Source of the DNA: Prorocentrum cordatum
Taxonomy: Eukaryota > Sar > Dinophyceae > Prorocentrales > Prorocentraceae
Direction of reading: 5' to 3'
DNA: 64,000 nt
NCBI GenBank assembly: GCA_963575745.1
Contig: CAUYUJ010003447.1
Span: forward strand, 1,349,284-1,413,283
The notes beneath the pieces are model-generated. The model was not told the DNA's origin, did no database searches, and worked only from the letters and a program-made list of their open reading frames with translations. Shown here piece after piece: positions 10,066 through 21,650 of this stretch. The position numbers and the translations under genes are program-made. Within the stretch, counting starts at the first letter, position 1, and each line of letters starts with the position of its first letter.

Positions 10066-10670
10066 GATGATGGCGTCCGAAGGTCGGTGGCGGGCGAGGC
10101 ACTGCCGGAGACGAGTGCAATGCACTGAGTTAGGTGTACACCTTAAGGCTCAATTGGCTGCGGTGACGTGCGAGGCGGAGGGGAGGATGGACATGGGAGG
10201 GTGGAGGATCGATCAGCAGCAGACTGGGAACACGGAGGATGGAGCACCCGGGCCCAGCAGCAGCAGCTAGCATCCGCGGAGTGAGGGAGTTTGGACATGA
10301 GTGAGGTCAGATCTACAGGGCTACCATCATCAGAACACAATGCGCCTGCATGCACATCATCTGCCTCCTCCACCGCCCCCCACCACCTCCTCCGCGCTTC
10401 TCCTTCCTCCCTCCTCCGCATCCTCATCCTAGTAATCCGTCTTCCCCTCGTTCTCATCTCCCTCCGCGTCCTGCTCGCTCGCTCGGGGCGCGCAGCAGCG
10501 GGCGGCGGGGGGCACGGCCCGGCCCGCCTGGACAGGCGCTGGCTCGTAGTTCAAGTCCATGGCGGCGGCGGGCGACTCCTCCGTCGAGATGGGCGAGGCC
10601 AGGATCGCTTCGAGCCTCGCGGCGGGAAGCGGCGGCAGGGGCCAGGGGCGCCCCCGACAAATTCGTTCCT
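10066..10670. other. Upstream region of the 10065 ORF, nothing recognised
   Basis: Mixed GC-rich sequence with short CAGCAG and CTC runs. No TATA-like element, SL relic or convincing exon was seen on either strand. Confidence 0.5.
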
Positions 10671-10671
10671 C

Positions 10672-10916
10672 TCATTATGGGGTGGCCCGTCCCCGAGGGG
10701 ACGCCCCCGAGAGATCCGCCCTTCTCAGTATGGGGCGACCCGTCCCCGAGGGGACGTCCCCGACAGATCGCTGGCCTGGCCGATCCAGACCGATCTCTCG
10801 GGGACGTCCCCTCGGCGACGGGCCGCAGCCGGGCCCCGTGAGGCGGCGGGTCTCTCGGCGGGGGCGCCACCCCAATCTCTCGGGGACGTCCCCTCGGGGA
10901 CGGCCCACCCCATAAT
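10672..10916. repeat. Palindromic MITE-like element 1
   Basis: The outer arms CATTATGGGGTGGCCCGTCC/CCGAGGGGACGCCCCCGAGAG (10674 on) are repeated in reverse complement at 10876-10916, and an inner pair (GAGGGGACGTCCCCGA, 10750) pairs with 10790-10820. The unit GGGGACG(T/C)CCCCTCG recurs five times. It is non-coding and could fold into one long hairpin. Confidence 0.75.
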
Positions 10917-11107
10917 CATGTTGCGAAATCGGAGACGATCTGGGCACCCCCTCAGGCCGAGCAGAGGAGGAGGGGCAGGTGAGGCCCAGGAGGAGGAGGA
11001 GGTGAGTGAGAAGGCAAGGAGGAGAAGAAGGAGGGGGCCACGAGGTCTTAGAACCCTTCGACCGTCGATGACATATCGACGGCATCGGAGTCTCGATCAG
11101 ACCCCTA

Positions 11108-11356
11108 CCTCTTGTTGAGAGGGAGGGGTGTGATCCCACCCCTCCGACTCGACTGTTGGGGACGTCCCCTCCTGCTGAGTTGAGCCCCTCGAACGCGCGG
11201 CGCACGCTCCCAGGGGTATGCTCACAGCCAGACCCCCCCCCATCGCATAGTGATGCATCACTATGCAGCGCATCGAGGGCGCTGAACTCAACAGGCGGGG
11301 ACGCCCCCAACCTCCGAGTCGGAGGGGTGGGACCCCACCCCCCCGACTCAACAAGG
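11108..11356. repeat. Palindromic MITE-like element 2
   Basis: The left arm (CTTGTTGAG, GGGAGGGGTGTGATCCCACC, then TTGGGGACGTCCCC and GAGTTGAGCCCCTCGA) is mirrored by a right arm ending CCCGACTCAACAAGG. The exact centre is the perfect palindrome GCATAGTGATG/CATCACTATGC near 11253-11274. No ORF. It lies about 190 bp from element 1 and shares the GGGGACGTCCCC motif. Confidence 0.8.
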
Positions 11357-11479
11357 AAACTCAGCCCCGCGACAACTCCACCCGCCTTCGGCGCCGGCGA
11401 TCTCGCGACCCCGACTCGGCAAGATAACTTCTCGGGCGGCCGGCATCTGCGTTCGGCGTTCCATCATAGCCTAGATCAC

Positions 11480-11680
11480 TCTTTATATATATATATATTT
11501 ATATATATATATATATATATTTGTGGCGCCAGCGGATACCTGCCGATCTCTGCTCTGCCTATTGAAAGTGTGTCTTCGAATTTCCTTCCGGCGCCATGCT
11601 GACTGCGATACTGATTATCATTATTATTATTAGTATTAGTATTATTATTATATTATATATGTATATATATACATATCCCT
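11480..11680. repeat. AT-dinucleotide and ATT microsatellites
   Basis: (AT)n at about 11481-11521, (TATTAT)n near 11608-11655, and TATATGTATATATATACATA near 11655-11675. An AT-rich island in GC-rich surroundings, with no gene. Confidence 0.85.
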
Positions 11681-12720
11681 CTGCCTCTCTCGCTCTCTCT
11701 ATCCCCTTCCTTCTCCTCTTTTTCTCTCCTGGATGTTTGCTTCCAGCTCGTGTGAACAATGAATTCACTACTCCTCCTCATCTTCCTCCCCCTCCTCTTC
11801 CCCCATCGCTTCTCCCTCTACTTATGCTATCATTCTCTCGTATCCTCCCTATCCCCCTCCTCCTGCCATCCACCTCCGACCTCGTTCCTCAACATCCTCG
11901 TCCTCGCCGATGGGCAGTGCGCCTGGTTGCCAAGCGCGGGCGGAGCGAAGGTGCATCCAGAGAAGTCTCGCTGCACCGCATGCGCAACTGTGCAACACTG
12001 TGAGACGACTGCTAACAGCAAGCAACAGAAACTACCCAGGCCCAATCATGACTCATGTTCCGCACATCCCCCTCGTGCTCTGCAAGTCGTCGACCCGGGT
12101 CATGAAATGAATAAATTCGCTAGCGATCAAGCAATTCCTCCGCTTGAGGGCCTGGGGCACGGACACATAGAGAGAGAGAGAGGAAGAGAGAGAGGAGAGG
12201 CCAGAATCCCGTTCGAAGGCATGGGCCGATCAAACCGAGTTGCGAAGACACGGTCGTTTCATTCGGGCCCCGACCTCACCTTCGCCCAGGGCCCCTCAAT
12301 GGCCTAAGATTTGCAAAACTAAAGTGCCCATCGCACCCTTTCGACAACTAAACGGCTCAACGCTCACGCGACTAAAGGGCCCAAGCTTTACACCACCCCC
12401 GTGCACCCCTGTATTAAATAATAATTATATTATATACATGACACATGAATGAATGAGTTTCGAATGAGCATCGTTGTGGTTGAGCCGCTGCTGTCGGGGA
12501 ATTCTGCCGGGCCCCTGCGCGAACTCTCGCGCGCCCCCCCTCGCATATGCATATAGGGAAAACAGAAACCGACCAAGGATCGCAGCAGATACGGAAAGAA
12601 GAAACCGACCATTTTGAGACGAAAGCGGTCGGTTTTCCTTTTCTGTCCAGAGGACACCCATCCCCCCTAACAGCATACACGTGCAAGCACTGAAAAGAGA
12701 TATATACATTTGATGCCACC
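11681..12720. other. Non-coding stretch
   Basis: CTC-rich sequence, a (GA)n run at 12170-12195 and short AT-rich patches. Candidate ORFs are short and lack globular composition on either strand. Nothing recognisable. Confidence 0.5.
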
Positions 12721-12731
12721 CTGCCGCAGTA

Positions 12732-13072
12732 TAACAAGTTTGCGGCGAGCTTCCCCCGCCTCTCCCGGCCGGTCGGCGCGGAGAAGGATGAGGGGGAGGC
12801 TTGCCTCCTCCTGCTCCTTCTCCGCGCCGACCGGCCTCTCTCGGCCGGTCGGCGAGGTAGAAAAAGTGCGCGGCGAGCTCCCCCCTCAGTCGGCGCGGAG
12901 AAGGCGGAGAGTGAGGCCAGCCTGGCGCGGTAGAACTCCCCCCTCAAAGGGGAGCTCGCCGCAAACTTGTTCTACCGCGACAGGCTGGCCCCCCCCTCGT
13001 CCTCCATCTCCGCGCCGACCGGCCTCTCTCGGCCGGTCGGCGCGGTAGCACAAGTTTGTCGCGAGCTTCCCC
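12732..13072. repeat. Composite palindromic element
   Basis: AACAAGTTTGCGGCGAGCTT at 12732 is repeated in reverse complement at about 12948-12972. Inside, GGCCGGTCGGCGCGGAGAAG pairs with CTTCTCCGCGCCGACCGGCC. A third partial arm (CTCCGCGCCGACCGGCCTCT to CACAAGTTTGTCGCGAGCTT) follows at 13005-13072. This looks like a MITE of about 240 bp plus a truncated or nested second copy. Confidence 0.75.
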
Positions 13073-13374
13073 TCTCTCGAAGAAGAGGGTCAGCTACGGC
13101 TCGTTAGGTGTGTGTTTTTTTGTTTTCTAAGGGGTGCCGTCTGATAGTATCCCCAGATGTGCCCTCTTCTTCTTGGAGCCCCCACCCCGCGGGGGAGAGC
13201 TCGGAGCTGGGTAGATGCGCGCATCTCAGATGCACACGACGAGAAAGAGCAGGGGGGAGACGGAATTGATAGTGAGATGAGGGGGACGCGGTGTTTGGGG
13301 GGGTGGCTGGGAGGTGCTCCACCCCGCTTCCACATCTTACACTGGGGGGGTACCTTGTCGGGAGGGCAACGTTG

Positions 13375-14490
13375 TCACGCTCCCGGGCGCACCTCGCACC
13401 CGTCGCGCTGAGCGCGAGTGACCAGGGCAAGGCACTCCATTGGACGGTGCAAATAGGCCGCAGCGCCTGCTCTCGTCCGCTTTCGAGACTCTTCTAGAAA
13501 TTCCGCTTGATTCGTCAGCAGCTTGACATTGTACGCATTCCCCAATGCACCCCTCAGCAGCTTGGAAACGACGCGGTTCGTGCGTGCAAATTCAACTGAA
13601 ATCCAAATTATGCGGCGTGTCTTCAAAGATCCGTGATAGACAATGCTCGGTCCTGGCGGGAGACCCTTGACTCCACTCCCCACGGCTGGATTCACCTCGG
13701 AGCGCCGTTCAGAACACGCCCCAGGCACGCCCGTCCCCACCCGGGGCCCCTGAGCCACTTTGCCACTCATCACGGCTGGATTCACATCTGAGTGCTGGTC
13801 AGAACGTCAACGCCCATCCCTGCCACCCGGCCTCTCCCACCCCTTGGCAATCCTGCACCAGCTTTGGATATGTTTTCCAGGCTGCATACACGGCCTCCCT
13901 TGAGCGCTGAAGTCCACCGAACTTTGACGCCTGTCTTAGACGGATCCACGACGACCCACACGTTGGCGGCGGAGATCTTGGTAACTATCTTGCCTCTGCC
14001 CATCCTCACAGCGCACCTCGCTTTAACGACATCTGGTTGACCCATGGATTTCCGAAGCTGCGGCGAGAACCACACGGACTTCCCCTCAAACTGAATTGGC
14101 AATCCCTTTCCGCCCCGCAGTATGAGTGCTTTCTTATGCTCAATGGCCTCCCTCTTCCTCCGGTTCTCCCTCGCCCTGGCCCGGGCGGCGTCTGCGCTCT
14201 TGGCGAGCGAGGGTCCGATCTCAGACTCCAGTAGTTCCCCTGCTATGTATGCATCAATCTTTCTTTCATCAACACGTTTCTTCTGATGTTTCAATTCTTT
14301 CTCGTGTGCATCTGTCCAAGAAGAGAACCCCTTATCCCGTGCCATCTGGAAGGCCGCCGAGCGGGGCTCCAGGGCCGACGACGAGGAGCTCATCGCGGCC
14401 TTCAGCTGCTCGGCGCGGCGGCGCTTGAAGGCGACCTCGGCGTCCTCGGGGCTGCGGGCGCGGGCGTGCCTTCCTCCGCCCTCCGCCTCG
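13375..14490 (-). CDS. Two-exon hypothetical basic protein
   Basis: Exon 1 (about 14490-13855) reads an Arg/Lys-rich, probably helical region (EDAEVAFKRRRAEQLKAAMS; ARDKGFSSWTDAHEKELKH; KRVDERKIDAYIAGELLESE; RARARENRRKREAIEHKKAL). A more compact part follows (FEGKSVWFSPQLRKSMGQ; ARCAVRMGRGKIVTKISAAN; VWVVVDPSKTGVKVRW). Exon 2 begins after AG at 13666-13667 with GLPPGPSIVYHG, continues ARTNRVVSKLLRGALGNAYN and AEFLEESRKRTRAG, and stops at 13375. Phase agrees across the junction if the donor is near 13855. The intron contains an imperfect tandem duplication of about 88 bp (CACGGCTGGATTCAC at about 13681 and 13769). Family unknown; DNA or RNA binding is plausible from charge only. Confidence 0.66.
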
Positions 14491-14554
14491 CACCCCCCCC
14501 CCCCCCTGTTCTCGCAACCTTTTCCCCCGATCCAGACGGGCCCGGTTTGGCATT

Positions 14555-15000
14555 TCAAAAACATGATGGACCCACGAACCCGGAAAGGGATATAGGGCCC
14601 AAGGAAACGTTTTCACGTCACCGCAGTGGGCGACGGGCACATCCAAGACACACCACGCGAAACATTCCACGAGACACGGGCGACAGTTTTCAATGTTGTC
14701 CTGGAAACATTCCACGAGACACTCCGCGAAACAATCCACGAGACACCCCGCGAAACATTTCGCGACGACAGGCAACCACGGGTTCGCGCACATGGAGAAG
14801 GCAAATCTCTGGGGCGCCCAGATCCCTCAAGTTCTACAAAACAAGCGATTCGATCGAGACATCCTCGGTAACTCTGCGGAGGAAGCGATTCGCTCGATAC
14901 ATCCTCAACACGTGGAAGAGTGGCCCGCGCCCTGCGATTTATCGATCGGGATTTCAAAGGCAAGCGTTTCGCCTGAGACATCCTCATTTTTATTCGGCAA
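14555..15000 (+). repeat. Modular dispersed repeat, copy 3
   Basis: Module A at 14563, CCACGAGACAC/GCGAAACATTCCACGAG repeats at 14640-14770, GGAGAAGGCAAATCTC near 14800, and module D units near 14845, 14886 and 14962. Closest to copy 2 and in the same orientation. Confidence 0.85.
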
Positions 15001-15085
15001 GGCTACCTCAAAGGTGTCTCAAGACCGCTGTGCATAATCAACGATACTCTCAAATCGGCCCCTCAGGGGCGCGAAATGGAGCAGC

Positions 15086-15127
15086 AAATTTGCGTGACCC
15101 TAAAAAGTTTTAGAGTCACGCAAATTT
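15086..15127. repeat. 42-bp hairpin, AAATTTGCGTGACCCTAAAA type
   Basis: Two 20-base arms (15086-15105 and 15108-15127) are reverse complements with one mismatch, separated by two bases. The short loop makes an RNA terminator unlikely. It may be a collapsed mobile-element remnant. Confidence 0.8.
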
Positions 15128-15551
15128 ATCAGAGGTTGGGCACCGTGGACAGGCCAACGACTGGGAACCCTGGGTCGGCGCCAAGAAAAAAATGCCCGCC
15201 CCGGGGTCGTCTTGGCGCACCCCCCTGAGCCTGGCCCTGGGCCCAAGACCCCCTTTTGGGCCCTGCCCCCGGGATCTATTCCGCAACTCCCTCAGCGCAC
15301 TTGCCATGCTGCATTGGGTTATCTCCCAGAGTCCCCAAAGTTCCAGCCAGTCCAATCCCCAATCCTCTTCCGTGCACTCGCTCTCCCCCTCTCCGCCTCT
15401 CGACGTCCTCCGTCGCTACCGCCCCCGTCCACCTCCTCGCCCTCGACCTCCTAACTCTTGTTTTTTTGTTTGTTTGCTTGTTTTGTTTTCTCTCTCTCTC
15501 TCTCTCGCAACTCCCCCGCCTCCGTTCCCTCGCCGCCCCTGGGCGAGCGCA

Positions 15552-18500
15552 AGTCAGAGTTCAAACGACCGCGCCTGCTTGACCGGGGCCCGAGTAGCAG
15601 ACGCACGCCGCCCAGGGTGCCCCTGACGAGCGACGCCATAGCCACCGACTTCAGACCATATGCGCTGTGCCGCTGCGCACATCTTGTCAGCAGGGAAAGT
15701 GTCTTGGTCCTGGGGGAACGTTCGATTGGGAACACATGCACACAATTCAGATTTCGTGATCCGGGGCCCCGCGAACACGAGCTTGTTTTCACCCAGCCTC
15801 TGTATCGGCCGCGTGTGGGGGGGGTGGGGGGGCGCCGGCAACTTCGTTCTGCTGTGTCTATGTCCGCATGTAAGATGAGCTCATCCCCCTGCGCCTCAGC
15901 GCTCATGGACCCGCGGCGCTTAGACACCCGGAACTCGCACAAGCCAAAATTTTGTTCCACGCCTGATGTGGTACATCCCGACCACGCAATGTACCGCTGT
16001 AGAATATGGCGGAGAGCGCCCGTAGGATGGAGCCTGACGCACAAGGGCATGGGGCACGTCTGAGCAAGAGTGCAATTCGTACAACCAGTTACATGGTTGT
16101 ACAATTACAATATTACCCTAATGTTGCACATACACATAACCCCATCTCTCTCCCTCTCTCTCCCCCTCTCTCTCTCTCTGTCTCTCTCTTCGTGTCTCTC
16201 TCACTCTTCTCCCCCTCGCTCTGTCTCTCTCGCAATCCCCCCCCCCCCCGCCCCTCCCATCGATTCCCATGGCTGCCCTCCCGGAGCTCAAACATATCGG
16301 AACATGGGGCATCGAGAGAGAGGAAACCACATGATCGACCCACGAACCCGGAAAGGAATCTAGAAATGCAAGGCACTGGCAACGATTCAAAGACACCGGA
16401 TTAGGCGACGGGCAATGCTGAATGCATCGATTGATGTACTATACCGAGGGCTGTGCTATGCTACGCCGTGCTGAACTGCGATGTGACATGTCGCGATGCT
16501 CGCGTTGTGGATCGAGCCCCCTCCCTGGCATCTGACTCCTGACCGAACTGATTTGGATATTAAGCTCGAGCTGCCTGAGCAGATTGCAGCTGCCCCAGAA
16601 CTACGCGACAGAAGGGACATGCCAAGAGGACGCGATACGGAACGTACCAATGGACGCGCCGCGGGACGTGCCAGGGGACTCGGACGCGCGGCGCGACGTG
16701 CCGGTGGATTCGCCACGGAACGCGCCACGGAACGTGCTAAGGGGCAATGTTGAGTGCCACGTTGGGCCGTGCTGATTTGCGATGTGCCATGCCGCGATTG
16801 CGCTCTCTTAGACCGAGCCCTCTTTGCATCCGAGTCCTGACCGAACTGATCTGGATCTCAAGCAAGCTCGAGCTGCCCGAGCAGATGGCAGCTGCCCCAG
16901 AACTGATCCACAGGAAGGACATGCCAGGAGGACGCGCCGCGGAACAGGCGCGCCTGGAGGCGTTTCGCTCGAGACGTCCTCAACGCACCCCCATGCTAGA
17001 CACCCGCCGCGCCCGGGCAACCTGGGCCGAGACTTCCTCGACGCATCCTCGCGCTAGACTCCGCCCGGGCGACGAGGGCGCGCGAAACCAAGCGTCTCGC
17101 TCGAGACATCCTCAGACCAGACCTCATGCTAGACCTCTGCCTGGGCAACCTGGAGGCGCGAAGCCAAGCAGACCTGGGCACGTGAAAACAAGCATTTCAT
17201 TTGAAGGATCCTCTGAATTCAGGTCCCCAGGAAAAGACAATTCATAACGCAAGACAAGGGCTTCGCTCGAGACATCTTCAACGCATTCTGAACAAACAAA
17301 CGTTTCACTCGAGACGGCCTCCAACAAAATGTCACCGGCCCTACGCGACACTGTTGTTTGAATGATTTAATTTCGCCGGCCCTGCAGCCGTCAGAACCAG
17401 GTGCGAACGCACTGGAAGAGAACCCTGGGCCCCCGCCCTTCCCCGCCCCTGCGTTTCGGGTGCGACTTGCAGGGGGCGCCTGCCCATGTCCGCGCGTTGG
17501 CCGACGTGCTGCACAGATCTGGTCCAACTCTTGAGCCATGATGCACCCCCCTCGCCCATGGACCGGTAACAGCGGATCACATCAGGAACGAAATCTTCAA
17601 ATTCACTCTGGAACCGATGCAAGTCAACATTGAAAAATTTGGCAAGCCGCTTGGCGTCCACAACAGCTGCATTGCTTTGCGTCGGCACGACCTTGCCACC
17701 AGTTCCCATGCGAGATGAAAGGTCGAATATTCTGAACGCCATAATGACTTCAAAGGACGGGAATTCTGAATTGATGACGCTGATTGCAAGTGCGACCCAA
17801 CTTTGCATCCGACTCAGACAATTGGCTATCAATCGGGGACCGCAAGCAGCAACACCGCCCAGAGACTTATTGCCGCTGGAAGTTCGAAATGTACGTGGCC
17901 TCGACAGAGTCCTGGGGGAGAGGGTGGGAGGGCGGGGGGAGGGTGGGGGGAGGGCGGGGGGAGGGGGAGATAATGACAGATGCCCCCGGGGGCGCCTTTC
18001 AACCGGAACATCCTGAGTGCAGACTTGGTGTAGCCCATGTCCACCGCGCGCCCTTCGTTGAACATGACTGATATTTTGTGAACGAATGAATCAAAGGCGT
18101 TACTCAATTCTCCAATATCATAGCTTTCTGTGTCCAGGAACCCGGCAAGCTGAATGACCTCGGAACCGGCGCCGGCCCACATCCCCAATAACAGAATGCC
18201 TTCTTCCGAAAGAGCCTGCAGAAATGCCTCTGCCTCAACCCCCTCCGCCTTCCCCCGGCGCTCGACGGTCACCCTGATAGCTGTCATCAGTATGGCGTCA
18301 AGGAACGAGATGCATCGACCTGCTGGCGCCATTTCGGAGTCGACCCGCTGCTTTGCATAACGCATGTGCTTAATAGTTTTGCTTTCTAAATCGGGCTCGT
18401 CTATCTTGCTCTTCTCCTGACCGAATACTTCCATCCAGTGCTCACTGTTTGCGATAAGCTTACTCGCAGATTTTTTCTTGTGGAGGAAATGATACAGCAT

Positions 18501-20740
18501 GTCTTTCAGGACGGGGTCGGCATGATACGTTCGGCTCATGATCCTGCTGGGGCCCCAAACCCGGCGCCGCGCCTGACGCCCCCCTCCCCCCTGGCGCTCA
18601 GGCGACGGCCCAAACGGCGACGTCAGCTGAGCGGCGGAGGGCCACCCCGACACGGGGCGAGGAGCGGGCGCGCGGCGGGAGGAAGGGCACGGGGATGAGC
18701 GGAGGACGGGGGAGGAGGAGGAAGGAGTAGGAGGAGGATAAGAAGAGGTAGAGGAGGAGGAGGAGGAGGAGGAGGAGGAGGAGGAGGAAGAGGAGGGGGA
18801 GGAGAAGGAGGAGGAGTAGGAAGAGGAAGTTTGAGAGCACGAGGGCGCGGGTGGGCGGGGTTCAAGACACACCAGCCAATCCTTTTCGAAGCATGCGTTT
18901 TGTCCTTGAGAACAAGTCGTCGGTTGGGGAATCCGCGGCCCTGCGGGGGCCACCGTGCTGTGAGCGCGCTACTCGCTGCCCCTGGGCCCCCGCCCCCATC
19001 CCCCCTAATTATTTTGTGGGCGGGCGGGGGTGCGACAAGCTTGTGAATAGAGCAGCTGCCAAGTCAAACTGATTAGCACTCTGCCCCATCTGTCTCAAGG
19101 CAACCTGTTCATCCTTGGCGCCGTCGGCATCGAACAATTCAACTGAGTCCCGGATGTGACGCATCAATGAGGAATCCAGCGCGTGGGCCTGGACGTTCAC
19201 CCCACGAGCCTGGGGCGCACGTCTAAAGCCCCCCGTCGCAGTGCGACTACCCACGCCCTGACAACTGTACATCCCCAACTACCACGGCGTTCTGACCCTG
19301 AACCTTGGGAGGTGCCCCGCAGCGCGGAGTGCAGAACTGCTCCAACAGCCGGGCCGTCGCTTTCTGCAGGCCACTCGTGCCTCGCTGGGAGGCAGGCTCA
19401 ATTACTGCCGGGGTTGGGGAATTTCGACCCCCCGCTGCCTAAGTTTAGTTTTGCACATCTTTAGCTATTCCAACCGGCATTCCATGTCATATCATATGCC
19501 TTTTAATTTTATGGTTTAGCCGTGTTATGTGCGGGTGCACCGGCAGTTTGGCTGCGCTGCCAACTTGGGGCCCCGGGGTCCCACGGCAGGGTCGCTCGAC
19601 CCCTCGGCCCCGCTCACGTTGGCCATCACTCTTTCGAGCTGCGTCGGGCCGTGGTGACGAGGGGTGCCCCTCAGGAAGAGGAGGGCGAGGAGGAGCGGGC
19701 TCCTGTCCCGTCCTTCAAGTGCTCCACCTGGCCCAAGACGCCTTTCAGCACGTTGAGCTTGGCGTCGGCCATGCTGAACCTGCACAACAGCTTGGACCCC
19801 CGGACGTCCTGGGGGGCAAGGGGGGGAGAGGTCTCGAACAGTTGGCTGGAGAGGAGAGGGGGCGGCTGCCGTCCTGGTGCAAGGCCACAGTCGTGGCCTC
19901 CCGCAGGCGCCCGCGGACGAAGTCCCGCTTGGCCTGCCAGCGCGCCGGGGCGAAAGAGTGCGATGGGGGGTGTTTCCTTTTCCTCCTCCTCCTCCTCCTC
20001 CTCCTCCTCCTCCGCTCCTCGTCCTCTTCCTTATCCCTTTTCCTTTCCCTCCTCCCCCCCAAATTCCTCCTCCTCCCCGGCGCATCTTTCCCGCGGGCGC
20101 CCAAGCCAAAGGCTCGTGGAAATCCCGAGGCCGAGCCCGCCCCCCCACCTCAAATTTCAAGGGCGCAAAAACAACGCACTGGCTTTCCTCGTGCCCTCAT
20201 GTCACCCCCCCTCCCACCTCGCCCTCCCCCTCCCCCTCGCCCTCCACTCCGCCCCCTTCCCCATCCCCTTTCTCCTTATCCCTCCTCCTACCTCGCCCTT
20301 CCAAGGCCTCGTCGCACGCTTGATTCGGCGGGATTGGGGTTTATTACGGTGTAGGGTTCGGGGTTTTGGGTCGACGTGCTGAGCTCAGCGGCGCGACTGC
20401 TGCCTCCCCCGCCCCCCGCCTCGCTGAGACACCACTGCATCTGCCGTATCTTGCTGCCGGCGCCGACGTCGCCCACACCCTTGCGCAAGGCGAGCGGCCC
20501 CGAGAGCCTGGAGTCCAGGACGGCCTGGAACTGAGCAAGCGTCGGCGCCTGAACCGGCCCAGAGGCCCGCCCGAGATGTCGATCGACGCATCGGCGATGT
20601 CGCTCAGACCCATGATGCCTCAATAGATTGCCGATCTTGGGGGCGATGCAGCACGACGAACCTTTCACGTATGCGTTGCACACCAGACACGTCAAGTTTG
20701 TCATATCATCATCACCAGGCGCGGCAGCGAGCCAAGATCC
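15552..20740 (-). CDS. Zinc-finger/hAT-like transposase-derived gene, about six exons
   Basis: Exon series on the minus strand. (1) About 20740-20370: a CxxC...HH...H BED-like finger (TCLVCNAYVKG, GNLLRHHGSERHRRC) then APTLAQFQAVLDSRLSG and GSKIRQMQWCLSEA. (2) About 19196-19032: SLMRHIRDSVELFDADGAKD. (3) About 18553-18000: RTYHADPVLKDMLYHFLHKK, KTIKHMRYAKQRVDS, ESYDIGELSNAFDSFVHKIS, ending AG|GC. (4) About 17905-17510: LIANCLSRMQSWVALAISVI, NSEFPSFEVIMAFRIFDLSS. (5) 16063 to about 15840: RLHPTGALRHILQRYIAW, SGVEQNFGLCEFRVSKRRG. (6) About 15800-15552: NRTFPQDQDTFPADKMCAAA. Exon order, finger plus long helical body plus SxxEQxF-type C-terminus fits the hAT-like zinc-finger families expanded in dinoflagellates (inference from memory of the family). 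Near 17868 the frame breaks (RQ-stop then NKSLGG), so the copy may be decayed or carry a base error. No terminal inverted repeats were found. Confidence 0.6.
16140..16235. repeat. (CT)n microsatellite
   Basis: CTCTCTCC runs. In gene sense (minus) a GA-rich intron tract upstream of the acceptor at about 16064. Confidence 0.8.
16320..17330 (+). repeat. Modular dispersed repeat, copy 4
   Basis: Module A at 16330 (GACCCACGAACCCGGAAAGG), module B at 16450 and 16750, module C twice (16525-16603 and 16822-16905), and module D units near 16960, 17092, 17192, 17260 and 17301. Module C is duplicated here, so it is the most complex copy. It lies inside an intron of the hAT-like gene. Confidence 0.82.
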
Positions 20741-20760
20741 TCGAGCGGGGTCGTCGTCCA

Positions 20761-21387
20761 CGAGCAGCCGTCGGCGCCAGGCGTTGCCATTCCTGATGGC
20801 GCGGCAGCGGGTGCAGTCGGCGTCCTCCCCTGCCCGGGCAAGGGGACGAGGGTGAAATTGGAGGAGGGCGGGTTCCCGGAAGTGACGCGGGAAACGACGA
20901 GGGGCAGCGTGCCATCATGCCCACACATGGGCCCGCGGCCTGTCCGACGGTCTGCAAAGTCACAGTCCCCCCAAAATGACCCAATCCCCATCGATCCTTG
21001 CAAGCGGCAACGTGGGCAAGATCAGGCTGCCCGCGGGGGAGCCATAGCCGCTGAAGCGCCTATGACGACTCTGGGCGTTCGGGGGAGGATGGAGACGAGG
21101 ATGGGGGAAGATGAACAGGGGCCAGGGACGAGGCGGAGAAGGCGGGGTAGGAGGAGGATCGAAGAGGGAAGAGGGCGGGGGGGAGTAGGGGAAAAGAACG
21201 GTGACATCCCCCGAAAGCATTCAGAGCCGTCGGCTCGCGCCTGCGCCCGGGCCAGGGCCACACGCCCATCACGGCTTGGCCATAACGGCTCTGGCGCGTG
21301 TTCCTCCTCTTCCTTCCTTCTTCCTCTCTCCCTCCTCGTCCCCGTCGTTCTCAGCGGGTGTCCTTTGGGTCTCAATTTTCCATTGCT
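20761..21387. other. Non-coding stretch, nothing recognised
   Basis: GC-rich with GGA runs near 21120-21190. Short open frames on both strands have biased composition. No exon-like segment could be supported. Confidence 0.45.
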
Positions 21388-21650
21388 CTTCGGGGGCCAT
21401 CCTCGTCGCCGCAGCTGGACGCATTTCGAAACTGGTGAACCCCAGTCGGGGTCCGACCGAATCAGACCCCAGTAGGGGTCTGAAAACTTCCCCTGTTGCT
21501 GCTGCTCCTGCTCCTGACAAGGGTCACATGGGTTTGTTTTTTTTGTTCTCGGGGCACCGCCTCGTCGCCACAGCTGGACGCATCTCAAAACTGGTGGACG
21601 ACTTGGACCCCAGTAGGGTCCGGGGGCTCCCCCTGTTGCTGCTCCTTCTG
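21388..21650 (+). repeat. Tandem duplication of about 160 bp
   Basis: CTCGTCGCCGCAGCTGGACG ... TTTCGAAACTGGTG (about 21401) recurs as CTCGTCGCCACAGCTGGACG ... CTCAAAACTGGTGGAC (about 21559). Each is followed by GACCCCAGTAGGG and a (CTG/CTC)n run. Confidence 0.75.
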
